Below, piece after piece: positions 24,259-35,596 of a DNA stretch of 64,000 bases. Source of the DNA: Tubulanus polymorphus. Lineage: Eukaryota; Nemertea; Palaeonemertea; Tubulaniformes; Tubulanidae. The DNA lies in the NCBI RefSeq assembly GCF_964204645.1, contig NC_134031.1, forward strand, positions 16,427,307 through 16,491,306, written 5' to 3'. The first letter of the stretch is position 1. Each line of letters begins with the position of its first letter. The notes below the pieces were generated by a model. The model searched no databases. It was not told the DNA's origin and saw only the letters and a list, made by a program, of their open reading frames with translations. The position numbers were made by a program, and so were the translations under genes.

Positions 24259-24279
24259 CACTGTGCGCCACGTTTAACG

Positions 24280-25916
<1,637 letters not shown>

Positions 25917-27021
25917 GATTCTGGCGGTGATTGAGGCTCTGTAAATCACGAATAACACAAAAATTCAGAACAGATCAAATTCGGTGTCCAGTGTCAACAA
26001 TCCAACATGGCCGTCACACAAAAGTAGCGCGATTTAAAGCGATATCTTAATGTATAAGTTCTATATCATTCAGGATTTATTCAACTAAAACAGATTTTTA
26101 ATCTATGATATTTTTGGTGAAGAGTTATTCCAGCTTTTTGCTGAATGATGTTGAATATTTTTGAACTATTTTCTACACTTCGGATCGTGCGCCGCTGACA
26201 GCAACCCGGAAGTGAAATTCAAGATGGCGGCGCCCATGAAAATTTAGTTTCGACGTAATTTCGACAGATTTTATAGAATATGACGCATACGTGATTTAGT
26301 GAACGATACAATCGAGTATCCATTGGAAGAAAGGACCGACTTGCGTTAAGAAAAACCACTGATTCCAAAGAGTTCAACTGTCATCTCCGGAATAAGTCGA
26401 ATTTCCTTTCCCAGACCTTGTGTAAATAAAATTGAATTTGAATTGATAAGGTGATTTCTCAAGACAATCATAAAAGGTACATTTCAGGATTCAATCAGCA
26501 TACAATTTTCGGTTTTCATACGGTAACCGACAGAATTTGGAGAAACCCTAGAACAATGACAGAATGAGATTGTAACTTTTTTAATTTTGATGCCGCAAAA
26601 ACCGTTAAAATAATGTTTATATACAATACATTGATATGTATGTGTTTTATAAGGAGTTCTGCGTGAGTGGATGTGCACTACGTCATCAATATTGGTGTTT
26701 TAAAATAATTACAATTGTGAATTTTGGCATTTATTTTGTAGTTAAGGATATTTCATAACTCTTATTTAATTTTTGACAAATTTTAACAATAATGTTTTGA
26801 GAGGATATGCATCATCGATATATCAGGGCTAGACTGGTATCAGGTCAATTCAATTATCGATATATTAAAATCCAAAATAACCTTGTATTTAATATGATAT
26901 AATTGATATTATATTATTATCGTTGACAATATTAAGCAAAATATGTGGTATTTTTTAACGCATGAAGTTTGTTTTTGAGTTTGATATTTGCATATACTGT
27001 ATTTTCTATTGATATTTCTAG
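25917..27021. promoter_or_regulatory. Shared divergent promoter region of PDE6D and PEX5
   Basis: 1.1 kb separates the two start codons. In the middle, CCCGGAAGTG (26205-26214, ETS/GABP type) is followed within 10 bases by AAGATGGCGGC (26221-26231, the YY1 consensus). This pair is typical of housekeeping bidirectional promoters and sits at the edge of a small GC-rich block. The PEX5 ATG follows a splice-acceptor-like TTTCTAG at 27015-27021, so PEX5 probably has a non-coding first exon near the motif pair. The minus-strand frame 26484-26678 has no recognisable domain. Confidence 0.65.
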
Positions 27022-30000
27022 ATGTCGATGCGACAGCTGGTCGATGGTGAATGCGGTGGAGCTAATCCTCTGATGAAATTATCGTCTCACGTAACCCATG
27101 ATAGATCTTTCAGACAGGTCAGTTTTACGTTTCAATTATAGGACTCGTGAATCTTAATTCAATCCGTAATCGTCATTTTTAAAAAATATACAATCTAATT
27201 GTAGGAAGGTCTCCCAACGAGATATGCAAGGGGAGTTGAAGAGGTGAGTTTTATCATATATGAGCATAGTTAAAAAACTTTCTTAATGGAGCGAGTCTCT
27301 ATTAGTTTTTGAGAACTTTTTTAATGAAACTTATAATTGAAATGTTGTAATGGGGCTCGGTATTGTTTTACACATTTTATTGCTTATTCTGTTTTACATA
27401 TGTAAAGCATTACGAGTCTGTAAAGAGAATGCAGTTAAAGATAAAAATTATGATTATTATCAATTACCTGGAGAATGTGTTATAATTTTCATTCAGGTAT
27501 CACGGCCGTTCGAAGAGGCGACCGAAGATGAATTGGTTGAAGAATTTCTCAGCGATCCCCGCGCTGCGGCGCCGCGTACCTTCCGTATGGCCGGATTATT
27601 AGAAGAAATACGTCAAATCGAAGAAACAGAATCGAGATTAGAACCGCAGAGAGGTATTCACTTAGTTTCCCCATGACATAGTGAAGAATACATAATTTCT
27701 CCTGGATAGTTCAAACGCCGTAGTGAATGGAATTACAGGGGCGGATCTAGGGTGTGCACCCCCCAAATAGCTTAGGGTATATCATAATCAATGTGCACAC
27801 CACCTACACCCTTCCCTTGGATACGCCCCTGAAGTAGATACATCATGATATATTTATTTGAAAAGTAGATCTGTTTGCGGTTTTATGATGGATAGATAGT
27901 GGATATATGATGGATATTTAACTCATATTTTGTTAGCATGAAGAATGTCTATTTGCATTTTGATAGGTCCGGCCATCGCTGAATTGGCGCAAACTGAAAA
28001 ATGGGCTGAAGAATTCCTGAATGCCGATTCCGTTCCTCAACAGCAAACATCACCGGTTCCAGGCGGTTTTATTGAATCTGAACTGCATCATTTGCCGGCC
28101 GGATTGAATCAACCGGTCGCGTCTGTGAATGTAGGTTATCGCGGCGGCTTCCCGTCGTACGGGCCAATGAGAATGCAAGCTCATGAAATGCATCGGGCGC
28201 AGCCCGTGCCCGGTTCGATCGAGGAAGTGAAATGGGCCGAGGAATATCTAGAAAATACCGATCAAGATTGGTATGTCTGCGTTTATTTTATTTTCAATGC
28301 CAAAATTCCCGATGATGAATTTCTTTCACAAAATTTTTAAGCCCAAGTGAAGTTGCATGGGGTTTTTTTTCTTGATAAAATTCTAGGCGACACGACTATC
28401 CTCAGAATGTGCTTGATGACGACCAGTGGTTTCAAGAATACCAAGTAGATGATGCCGAGGCAGACGCAGAGCTTCAGAGAACTGCTAATGAACTACTGGG
28501 AACTATTGACCAGCCGAAATTCTCACATACTGCTGTAAGTAGTCGCAGTAATTTCTTATATCCAGAGTGTTTCAATCATATGAACGCCTCATACCGGTAT
28601 TGTCTTCTGCTCGTAGTTCTTGAAATTCGTGAAGAAAATTGGCGACGGAGAGTTGAAATTTGAAGACGACGTATTAGTCGATACAACCGCTCCTAAATCA
28701 GAAGATGGCACGGCCCAAGCTGAAGATGGGGTATCTATCGGTTATGAGTGGTCGATTTCATTTTGAAAAGAAAAATTGTTTGCGGCTGCGGTTATGCAAT
28801 GATTATCGTATAATTATCTTCAGGGGAAATCTTTAGCCGAGAAATGGGCTGAAGAATTCGAAAGCCAAGCCGAACAACAAGCTGATTTCTGGGAAAGACT
28901 TCAAAAACAATGGGAAGACATGGCCAGGTAAGGAGATGATTTTTTCATGCATTAGCTAATAAATCGTCATTAGTTAATTGTAATACTAGTGATTTATATT
29001 CTATGTATAGTGAGGATAAGGAGGGCAAACATTCATGGTTATCTGATTACGACACTGTAGAACCCGATGTTTATAAGGTAGTACCCGGAATACATTTCTG
29101 CTCTCAAAAATTCTAATCAAAGTCATTGAAGCGATGAAATAAATACTGGTACATGTTTGTTTATAGGACTATGCATTTGAGGAAGACAATCCGCTGAAAG
29201 AGCATCCCAACGCATTTGAAGAAGGTCTTGAGCGTTTGAAACAGGGTGATATTCCTAATGCTGTATTGCTTTTCGAAGCTGCAGTTCAACAAAACCCAGA
29301 TCACTTGGAGGTATAAGGATTTTGATGACGCAGATGAATCAAATGTATGTAAATGGAAACTTATTTTGAAATGTGGTTCATTTAAGGCTTGGCAGTATCT
29401 GGGCACAACACAAGCTGAAAACGAGCAAGAGCCACTGGCTATTGCCGCACTGAAAAAGTAAGTTTAAAACTTCAGATGTTTCGTTCCAAATTTTGTCTGA
29501 ATAATGTTGATGACGTTGATAATTTCTATCTTTCGTAGGTGTTTAGAATTGGATGCGGGTAATTTAACGGCATTGATGGCGATAGCTGTCAGCTATACGA
29601 ACGAATCTATGCAGGTGCAGGCTTGTGAATCTTTGCGATCTTGGCTCCGTCACAACCCTCTCTATTCGGCGCTTGTTCCCGCTTCAACGAAATCAGCCGA
29701 TTCGGCGACTACCTCATATATGTCTCGGTAAGGCGCGAAATCTTCTTCAATCAAAACGCTTAAAAACGCGAATATGTATTCGAAATATCTTTTCTTATTC
29801 AGTCAATTACACGATGATGTTCAAGATTTATTCATACAAGCGGCCCAACAATCACCAGATGATGTAGATGCAGATGTACAGGTATGATTGTAATTTATGA
29901 TTCAGATTTTCCAGCTGTATGTGCCATCTTGAATGATATATCTATTGTATCTTGTAGTGTGGATTAGGTGTGTTGTTTAATCTGTCCGGAGAATATAACA

Positions 30001-31100
30001 AAGCCGTCGATTGTTTCAATGCTGCTTTACAAAAACATCCGGATGTACGTCGACGTAAAACTTTCCTTCAAACACTCAATATATGCTGCTATTGCCTCGA
30101 TTTATTTTTAATCATGTTCTTCTAATCTTATAGGATTATTTATTGTGGAATAAGCTCGGCGCCACGTTGGCTAATGGCAATCGCAGCGACGAAGCGATCA
30201 GCGCGTATCATCGCGCTTTAGAGATATCTCCGGGGTTTATACGTTCGAGGTATAATTTGGGAATAGCTTGCATCAACTTGGGAGTTCATAGGTAAGCTAA
30301 GCCCCCAGCAGCGACTTGATCTAAACATGTCTTGAGGAATAGCTTTTAGATTACAGGCCCGTACCAAGCTTTTTTCAGAGGCACTTTTCACCATAAAAAG
30401 GGCACTTTTTTATTGAAAATAGAAAGATCCAGTGCCCAGGAACCTGAATAAATCATTTGAGAATGGATTACTTTTCAACTTCCTTAAACCATGAATATGG
30501 TATCTAAATTTGGAAAAATCTTGACAGAAATTCTTTTACATTGACCTCTTGAAGGACACTGAAAATTTTAAGGGGTTCGTCCGCTACCCCCAACCCCTCC
30601 TTGGCACGTGCCTGGATTAAACTTAACACGTTCACTACCACCATTTTTGCTCCCAGTTGCTGCCTACGAGTTATCTCTTAGCAATAGATCTAATCACTAG
30701 TCGACCATTGGTCAAAATTGACCAATGAGCATTAAGAATGAAGCAGATTTAACATCGTCAGCCAATGAACTGTGTCCTCTAACAGTGAATAAGAAGAATC
30801 AGCTATGAGATAACTTGTAGTAGCAATGATGTCAGAACCAGAAATATGTTGAGATATCTTGTAGTGGGCACACTGTGTTGATATTGCAGGGAAGCGGTCG
30901 AACACTTTTTGACAGCCCTCAATTTACAACTGCAAGGAAAAGGTCCGAAAGATGACCAGCAGGTGATGTCGGAGAGTATCTGGTCGACGATGCGTCTGGC
31001 TGTATCGATGATGGGAAAACCTGAACTGTATGAAGCCTGCGACCGCAAAGATTTGAATCATCTCAACGAAGAGTTTGGTATGAAAACAAACAATAGTTGA
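27022..31100 (+). CDS. PEX5: Peroxisomal import receptor PEX5 (PTS1 receptor, long form), 655 residues
   Basis: A cycling receptor that binds C-terminal SKL-type signals and docks at PEX13/PEX14. Exons: 27022-27117, 27205-27243, 27497-27653, 27967-28270, 28387-28534, 28617-28730, 28824-28927, 29011-29077, 29167-29310, 29387-29457, 29539-29727, 29803-29881, 29958-30044, 30134-30291, 30890-31100 (TGA). The N-terminus [20 protein letters not shown] keeps the Cys at position 11 that is monoubiquitinated for recycling. Five WxxxF/Y motifs (WAEEF, WAEEY, WRHDY, WFQEY, WAEEF) would bind PEX14. The segment ending [11 protein letters not shown] matches the PEX7-binding box of mammalian PEX5L, so it should also serve PTS2 import. 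The C-terminal half is the TPR domain ([40 protein letters not shown]). Human PEX5L is 639 aa. Confidence 0.96.
27736..27831. mobile_element. hAT-like MITE in a PEX5 intron
   Basis: A short element of 96 bp with inverted ends CAGGGGCGGATCTAGG and CCTTGGATACGCCCCTG. The CAGGGGCGGAT terminus is a common hAT-type end. A clear 8-bp target duplication is not visible, so the limits are by terminal repeat only. Confidence 0.5.
30354..30614. mobile_element. hAT-like MITE in the last PEX5 intron
   Basis: CAGGCCCGTACCAAG at the left and CTTGGCACGTGCCTG at the right are imperfect inverted ends about 260 bp apart. There is no coding capacity and no clear target duplication. Confidence 0.45.
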
Positions 31101-31236
31101 TCGTAATAATTCAGATTACCGGGCAAACAATAGTTGATTGTAATAATTCAGATTACCTGGAAAACAATAGTTGATTGTAATAATTCAGATTACCTGGAAA
31201 ACAATAGTTGATTGTAATAATTCAGATTACTGGGCA
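31087..31236 (+). repeat. 37-bp minisatellite, four copies, starting at the PEX5 stop codon
   Basis: The unit begins (A)AACAATAGTTGAT and recurs with the CAATAG phase at 31091, 31128, 31165 and 31202, exactly 37 bp apart. The first unit supplies the last PEX5 codons (Asn-Asn-Ser) and the TGA stop, so the array starts inside the coding region and runs into the 3' UTR. Copies 2 to 4 are nearly identical. Confidence 0.95.
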
Positions 31237-31739
31237 TGTATGAAAATATTTAGTTTATGTGGGCTTCCATTTTAGGAAATGATTTTAAGTGTGCTATCTT
31301 GATGCTAATGTGTTTGTGTATAGCATTTTTGCTAAATTATTGGTGAAATGTAGGCTATAATCTCATTCTTTGTCATCGACATATAGTACTTTCACCGTAA
31401 TTACTGTGTCCATTAAGAGATTTATTGAAAACCACCGGTACTGAATGATTAGTGCAATACAATAGGGAGTAATAGATAAGTTCTTTTTAGCAAATAAAGG
31501 ATGATTAAACATTCCATAAGTGTATGATAATGGTTGAAATTTTGGACAGTTGTACGATATACCGTCCAATAGAAGCGGTTTGTAAAAATTACATCTGATG
31601 TAATTATTTCTTGTTCAGTGGAAAAACCAATATAAAACAGTTTTTTATCAGATTTCTCAATGTAATTTATTCATAGAATGCAATACAGAGCTGTATAGTG
31701 CAAGATGTTGATTTTACAAATGAATTTGTACTTGTATGA

Positions 31740-31745
31740 AATAAA
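31740..31745 (+). terminator. Candidate PEX5 poly(A) signal AATAAA
   Basis: A canonical AATAAA 640 bases after the PEX5 stop, in the convergent gap before PPIH. Confidence 0.5.
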
Positions 31746-31893
31746 AACTTCTGCATCGAATCGAAAAACGTCTGATTTTGCTCATTTATACCTGCTCAAG
31801 ATAGGCCTACGCCACGTTTAGTGTATACCTGTTCTGCAGTCCTTTATTCTGGTCATTAGTATCCATTTTCCATAAAATCCGTAAAAAAGACAC

Positions 31894-32006
31894 CTGGGCC
31901 TAGTTTCACGAAAAAGTTTTTGTTGGCCTTATCAAAAACATGAAGTAACCAATGGCAATTACACCAAAAAGTTGGAGTTGAACTATTTTGTGAAACCAGG
32001 GCCCAG
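31894..32006. mobile_element. Palindromic MITE (CTGGGCC..GTTTCAC ends)
   Basis: The left end CTGGGCCTAGTTTCACGAAA is mirrored by TTTTGTGAAACCAGGGCCCAG at the right, 113 bp in all. It belongs to the loose group of hairpin elements in this window with (G)GGCCAGTT- or GGRCCAGTT-like ends. Confidence 0.55.
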
Positions 32007-32330
32007 TTGCCTTAGGGATAGATCCTTTATCAACTGCTGTCATAACAATGAGAATCTATGGTTATAATTTGAAAATCTTCCCAAGGATTATTTTGCCCCA
32101 TCCATATCCATGAATCTCGCTCATGGCCAAAATGAATTCCTGGGACCAGAAAATCGAATGATTAGCCTCGATCCAAGCGAGATTTGACAGATCGTATACA
32201 AAACACCAGCGAGTTATCAAATTTGTTTTTATTCTTACTCTATTTACATACATATTGAAATATTCTGTCAGCTATCCTGTAAAAATGGTGCAAAATGCAG
32301 AGTCTTAAACGCATAAATTCCACTGTCCGA

Positions 32331-34068
32331 TCACATTTGTCCACATTGACTAATTATAACTGGTAATTTTGGTCTATTGTTCGATCCGGTTGGTACGTTT
32401 TCTATCTTGCGCAATACTAATAGTCCATCGACGACTTGACCTACAAAAGATGAAAATCAACTCAAGCAGATATTCTTCTAAAGAGCGCAAGCATCAATTC
32501 GGTCGTTTTTCCATTTCCAAATATTGAGTGACTACGTACCGAAAACAACGTGTTTATTATCGAGGAATTCGCACTTCGCGCACGTGATGAAAAACTGACA
32601 ACCGTTTGAATCTTTTCCGCTGTTTGCCTGAAATGATGTTAAATTCGATATGAGACGATTTAAGGAAGAGCAGTTATCCAATTCCATCCTGCAAACTACT
32701 TAATCCGTGTGATTGAGATATGTTGCAATGCTCTGAACATATAGTTGATACAGATAAATTGAAATTTGAAAGAAGTGAGATAGGTGCATAGTGGAATTGT
32801 CACATTTTTCACTGCCTATAAAAAACCTTAATTTTTCACATACAAATTTTGAAAATATCAAAGCAGGTCCCAAGAGATAAATCATTCCTGGATATAAGGA
32901 GTTTTAAAGGTAAGTTCCAAATAGACTCCTCCTTGTTTAGTGTTCTGGAAGCAAAATTTAGTTAAATTTGACAAATTTAGTAAATTTTCAATATTTTTCA
33001 CAGAAGTTTGCTTCGAAATTTCTCGCATTTTTTCCATCGATCTCACCCCTGCCCTGGTTTAAAACATACCATAGAAAGCAATCCAGTGCTGTCGTGTTTC
33101 CGTTTGAAATTTTCATCGGCGAAAGGTCCACCGTAAATACTCGTTACGCCAGTTCCATCACCCTGAAATAAACAATCGGTTTCTACAAGAACGCGATTGC
33201 AGCTAGAATTTATAACCAGAGAAATCAGGATTAATACTTACACGAACAAAATCACCACCTTGCACCATGAAATCTTTGATAATTCTGAAAAGAAGGTTTG
33301 TGAAAATTGCAGATCGTGAAACTAAACAGTAGCTCAGGATTGACGTGTTGCATTCACTATCACTATCATCAGTGCGGGATTGAGTCCTGCTGGCTGCTTA
33401 CAGCATGCGGACAATACTTTAAAGGCTGTCCTCACCGCTGTGAGCTCAAATGAACGACGAAATAGGATTGGTCTCGAGAAATAAAAAATCCGAATAAATC
33501 TGTAAAGCTAGATCAACTTAAAAACCAGGCAGGTTACTGTTTAATGTCTGGATGAATTTAATTCATTCATTACCTGTGAAATGTAGAACCTTTGTATCCG
33601 ATAGGGACTCCATCTCTCCTATATTCACCCGTACATAACTGCCTGAAATACGAAATTCACATTTTAGCTTCAAAAAATTACAAAAAAATTGAGCGGGGGA
33701 CAAAAATTCGAGTCTGCAATTGAATTTCACAGATTTTTTCTACCTGATATTCTCCGCTGTTTTTGGTACAATATCTGCGAACAGTTCAAATTTTATACGA
33801 CCTACATCCTGAAAAAAATGACACTTTTAAGGGCCCTTTCATTTGTTACATTTTATGGTGCTGCCATCTGCCGGTTGGAAATAAGTTCCACGATTAAACC
33901 CTCATTTTCTCACTGAAAACGAAACTTGCACTACTAGAAACACTGAAATATTTTGTCTATATTATAACCACAATGTGCATAATAAATAGATAATCTATTC
34001 ACCTGTCCACCGATAGTAATATCGAAAAATACGATCGGATTATCGTTTTTCACTTCATCACCCGCCAT
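32331..34068 (-). CDS. PPIH: Peptidyl-prolyl cis-trans isomerase H (spliceosomal cyclophilin), 177 residues
   Basis: A cyclophilin of the U4/U6.U5 tri-snRNP that binds PRPF4/PRPF3. Minus-strand exons: 34068-34003 (ATG), 33808-33744, 33642-33574, 33284-33242, 33162-33070, 32627-32540, 32440-32331 (TGA). Phases join to 177 aa, the same length as human PPIH. The short N-terminal extension ([10 protein letters not shown]) precedes the barrel start [12 protein letters not shown]. The catalytic Arg (TFHR) and the FMVQGGDF motif are present, followed by [17 protein letters not shown] and KHVVFG. The PPIH-type two-residue-spaced cysteines (TCAKC) are kept. The position equivalent to Trp121 of cyclophilin A (WLDGKHVVFG) is Phe here ([11 protein letters not shown]). 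It is convergent with PEX5 and divergent from ARMC9. Confidence 0.95.
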
Positions 34069-35596
34069 GTTGAATCGGTTGAGGTTATTTCCCACACACC
34101 GCAAATCGATATGGGATGGGTTCGAATCCACAAATTAAATGTAATTCCTTTTTTTATTTGAGCTGTCAATTAAAGACTATAGGTTTTCGATGGAAAGTAA
34201 TTCATCGCTGTGATAGGATTTATCATTTCCAACTTAATAAAATTATATTTAAAAGATTATTTGAAATATGTATTCAGCCCGTGGCTATTAAGTTTGACAG
34301 GAGGCAAGGTAACAAAATTTTTCTATATTTTTGATATTTATCGCCAAAATTAACAGCTTAAAATGAAGTTTGGACTGATTTTTTTTAACTTCTATGTTAT
34401 GTTCATAATAGCTGGTATAGTTTAGTTCATATTTGAAGTGCCTCAAACGTAATAAACGGTGTCAAAACACGCTGAAAATTGTAAGTCGTATACCAATTCA
34501 AATACAGTTTATTCAACTGTAACTGAGATGAGTAGAGGTAATTAAAACATCAGGATCGAAAGAATTGACATTCTAAACCTAAAATGTTGTCTGTATGTGC
34601 GTGGGGTGTTCATTGAGTTTAGTTTTTTTTTGTAAATCAGAAAAAAAGGTATTTTTATTTCAGAAATTATCAATTTTCAAACAGGTTTTTTAGCAATCTT
34701 AGTACTTCCCCCTACTATTATAAAATTTAGGGTACTATTTTTGTGAGTTGATATTGATTCTGAGAATACAAAAACCAAAAATATATTTTGAAATCCCTAT
34801 AAATTCCTTTTATAGTAATGACTGAGAGTGAGTATAAACTGCTTTTAATCAGTTGAATAGAATGACGTAGATAACTTACTCAGTACTGTCACTACAATGC
34901 ATTGTCTATTGACACTGCTTACAATAGATCTATTGGGTTTGTTTATTCGTTCAATGCTCTGCTGTCGTGAAGAAATCATTTCCAGAAATAAATTCCCCCA
35001 TGAAAACAGAACCAAAATATTATTTTCGCGTAGTCAGTGAATTGAATAATAGATATGGGTGTTTACGAGATTGCGCATTCCTAAAACATCAGTGAACTAT
35101 TTCAGTCAGGATTTCATTACTAAACGGAAGTTATCTTTGGAATGAAGTCAATAGGTAATTAAGCCTGGGTCCAGATTTACGAAAGATTTATACTCAAAAT
35201 TTTCGTTTACTAGCTGTTTGTCTCTTCATTCTTTCAATGAGGACTCACTTCAAACTTAACTGTTGTAAGTTTAAGGTTTCTATAAAATTGGTCAGAGGGG
35301 CCAGTTTCTCATAGGCCTACTATGATATCACAATGGGCCAGTTGCTCAAAATATGGTAAAACATAACTGGTGGATTAATAGACCATAGTAATAGGTTTTT
35401 TGATTGTCACTATGTCAACTATCCACTGGTTAACTCTAACCAACCTTTGAGCAACTGGCCCAAAGGCAATATTGTTTAAGTCATCAAAAATGAGAGGGTT
35501 GCTGATGATCGTCATTTTGTTTTCTGACATCAGCCCCTGTTGATTAACGTAGGTTTAAGAAAATTAATTGAGACTTTTACATTTCAGAATTTTGTG
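34069..35596. other. Divergent intergenic region between PPIH and ARMC9
   Basis: 1.5 kb between the two start codons, AT-rich, with no strong CpG patch. It contains a palindromic MITE at 35335-35461. An acceptor-like TTACATTTCAG ends at 35587, nine bases before the first ARMC9 ATG, hinting at a non-coding ARMC9 exon somewhere upstream. I see no clear ETS, NRF1 or YY1 motif here, unlike the other promoters of the window. Confidence 0.4.
35335..35461. mobile_element. Palindromic MITE (GGGCCAGTTGCTC family), copy 3
   Basis: GGGCCAGTTGCTCAAA at the left and TTTGAGCAACTGGCCC at the right are perfect 16-bp inverted repeats. The interior shares 'caactatccactggtta' and 'accatagtaata' type phrases with copies 1 and 2. 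It is the best-preserved copy in the window and lies upstream of ARMC9. Confidence 0.75.

Larger units (their letters stand above)
20898..24279. other. Intergenic / possible PDE6D 3' UTR; no supported gene
   Basis: The region is mostly AT-rich with no splice-consistent exon. From about 23700 to 24270 it becomes richer in CpG and contains GGCGGCCATCTTG near 23797-23809, which resembles a YY1 site. The plus-strand frame 23974-24258 (94 codons, Arg/Ser-rich, no domain) ends 22 bp from the PDE6D stop on the other strand. It could be a small gene but more likely is antisense to the PDE6D 3' UTR. An ACACAC run occurs near 22245. Confidence 0.4.
31101..32330. other. Convergent gap between PEX5 and PPIH
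   Basis: It holds the rest of the 37-bp minisatellite, a probable PEX5 3' UTR ending near 31760, and a palindromic MITE at 31894-32006. Near 32227-32233 a TTTTTATT on the plus strand offers an AATAAA for PPIH on the minus strand. No gene is seen; the minus-strand frames 31363-31569 and 32062-32253 lack motifs. Confidence 0.5.

Noticed and set aside
31087-31236. Regular 37-bp repeats resembling a CRISPR array
   Set aside because: The units are directly adjacent with no unique spacers, and the first one overlaps the PEX5 stop; it is a minisatellite in an animal genome.
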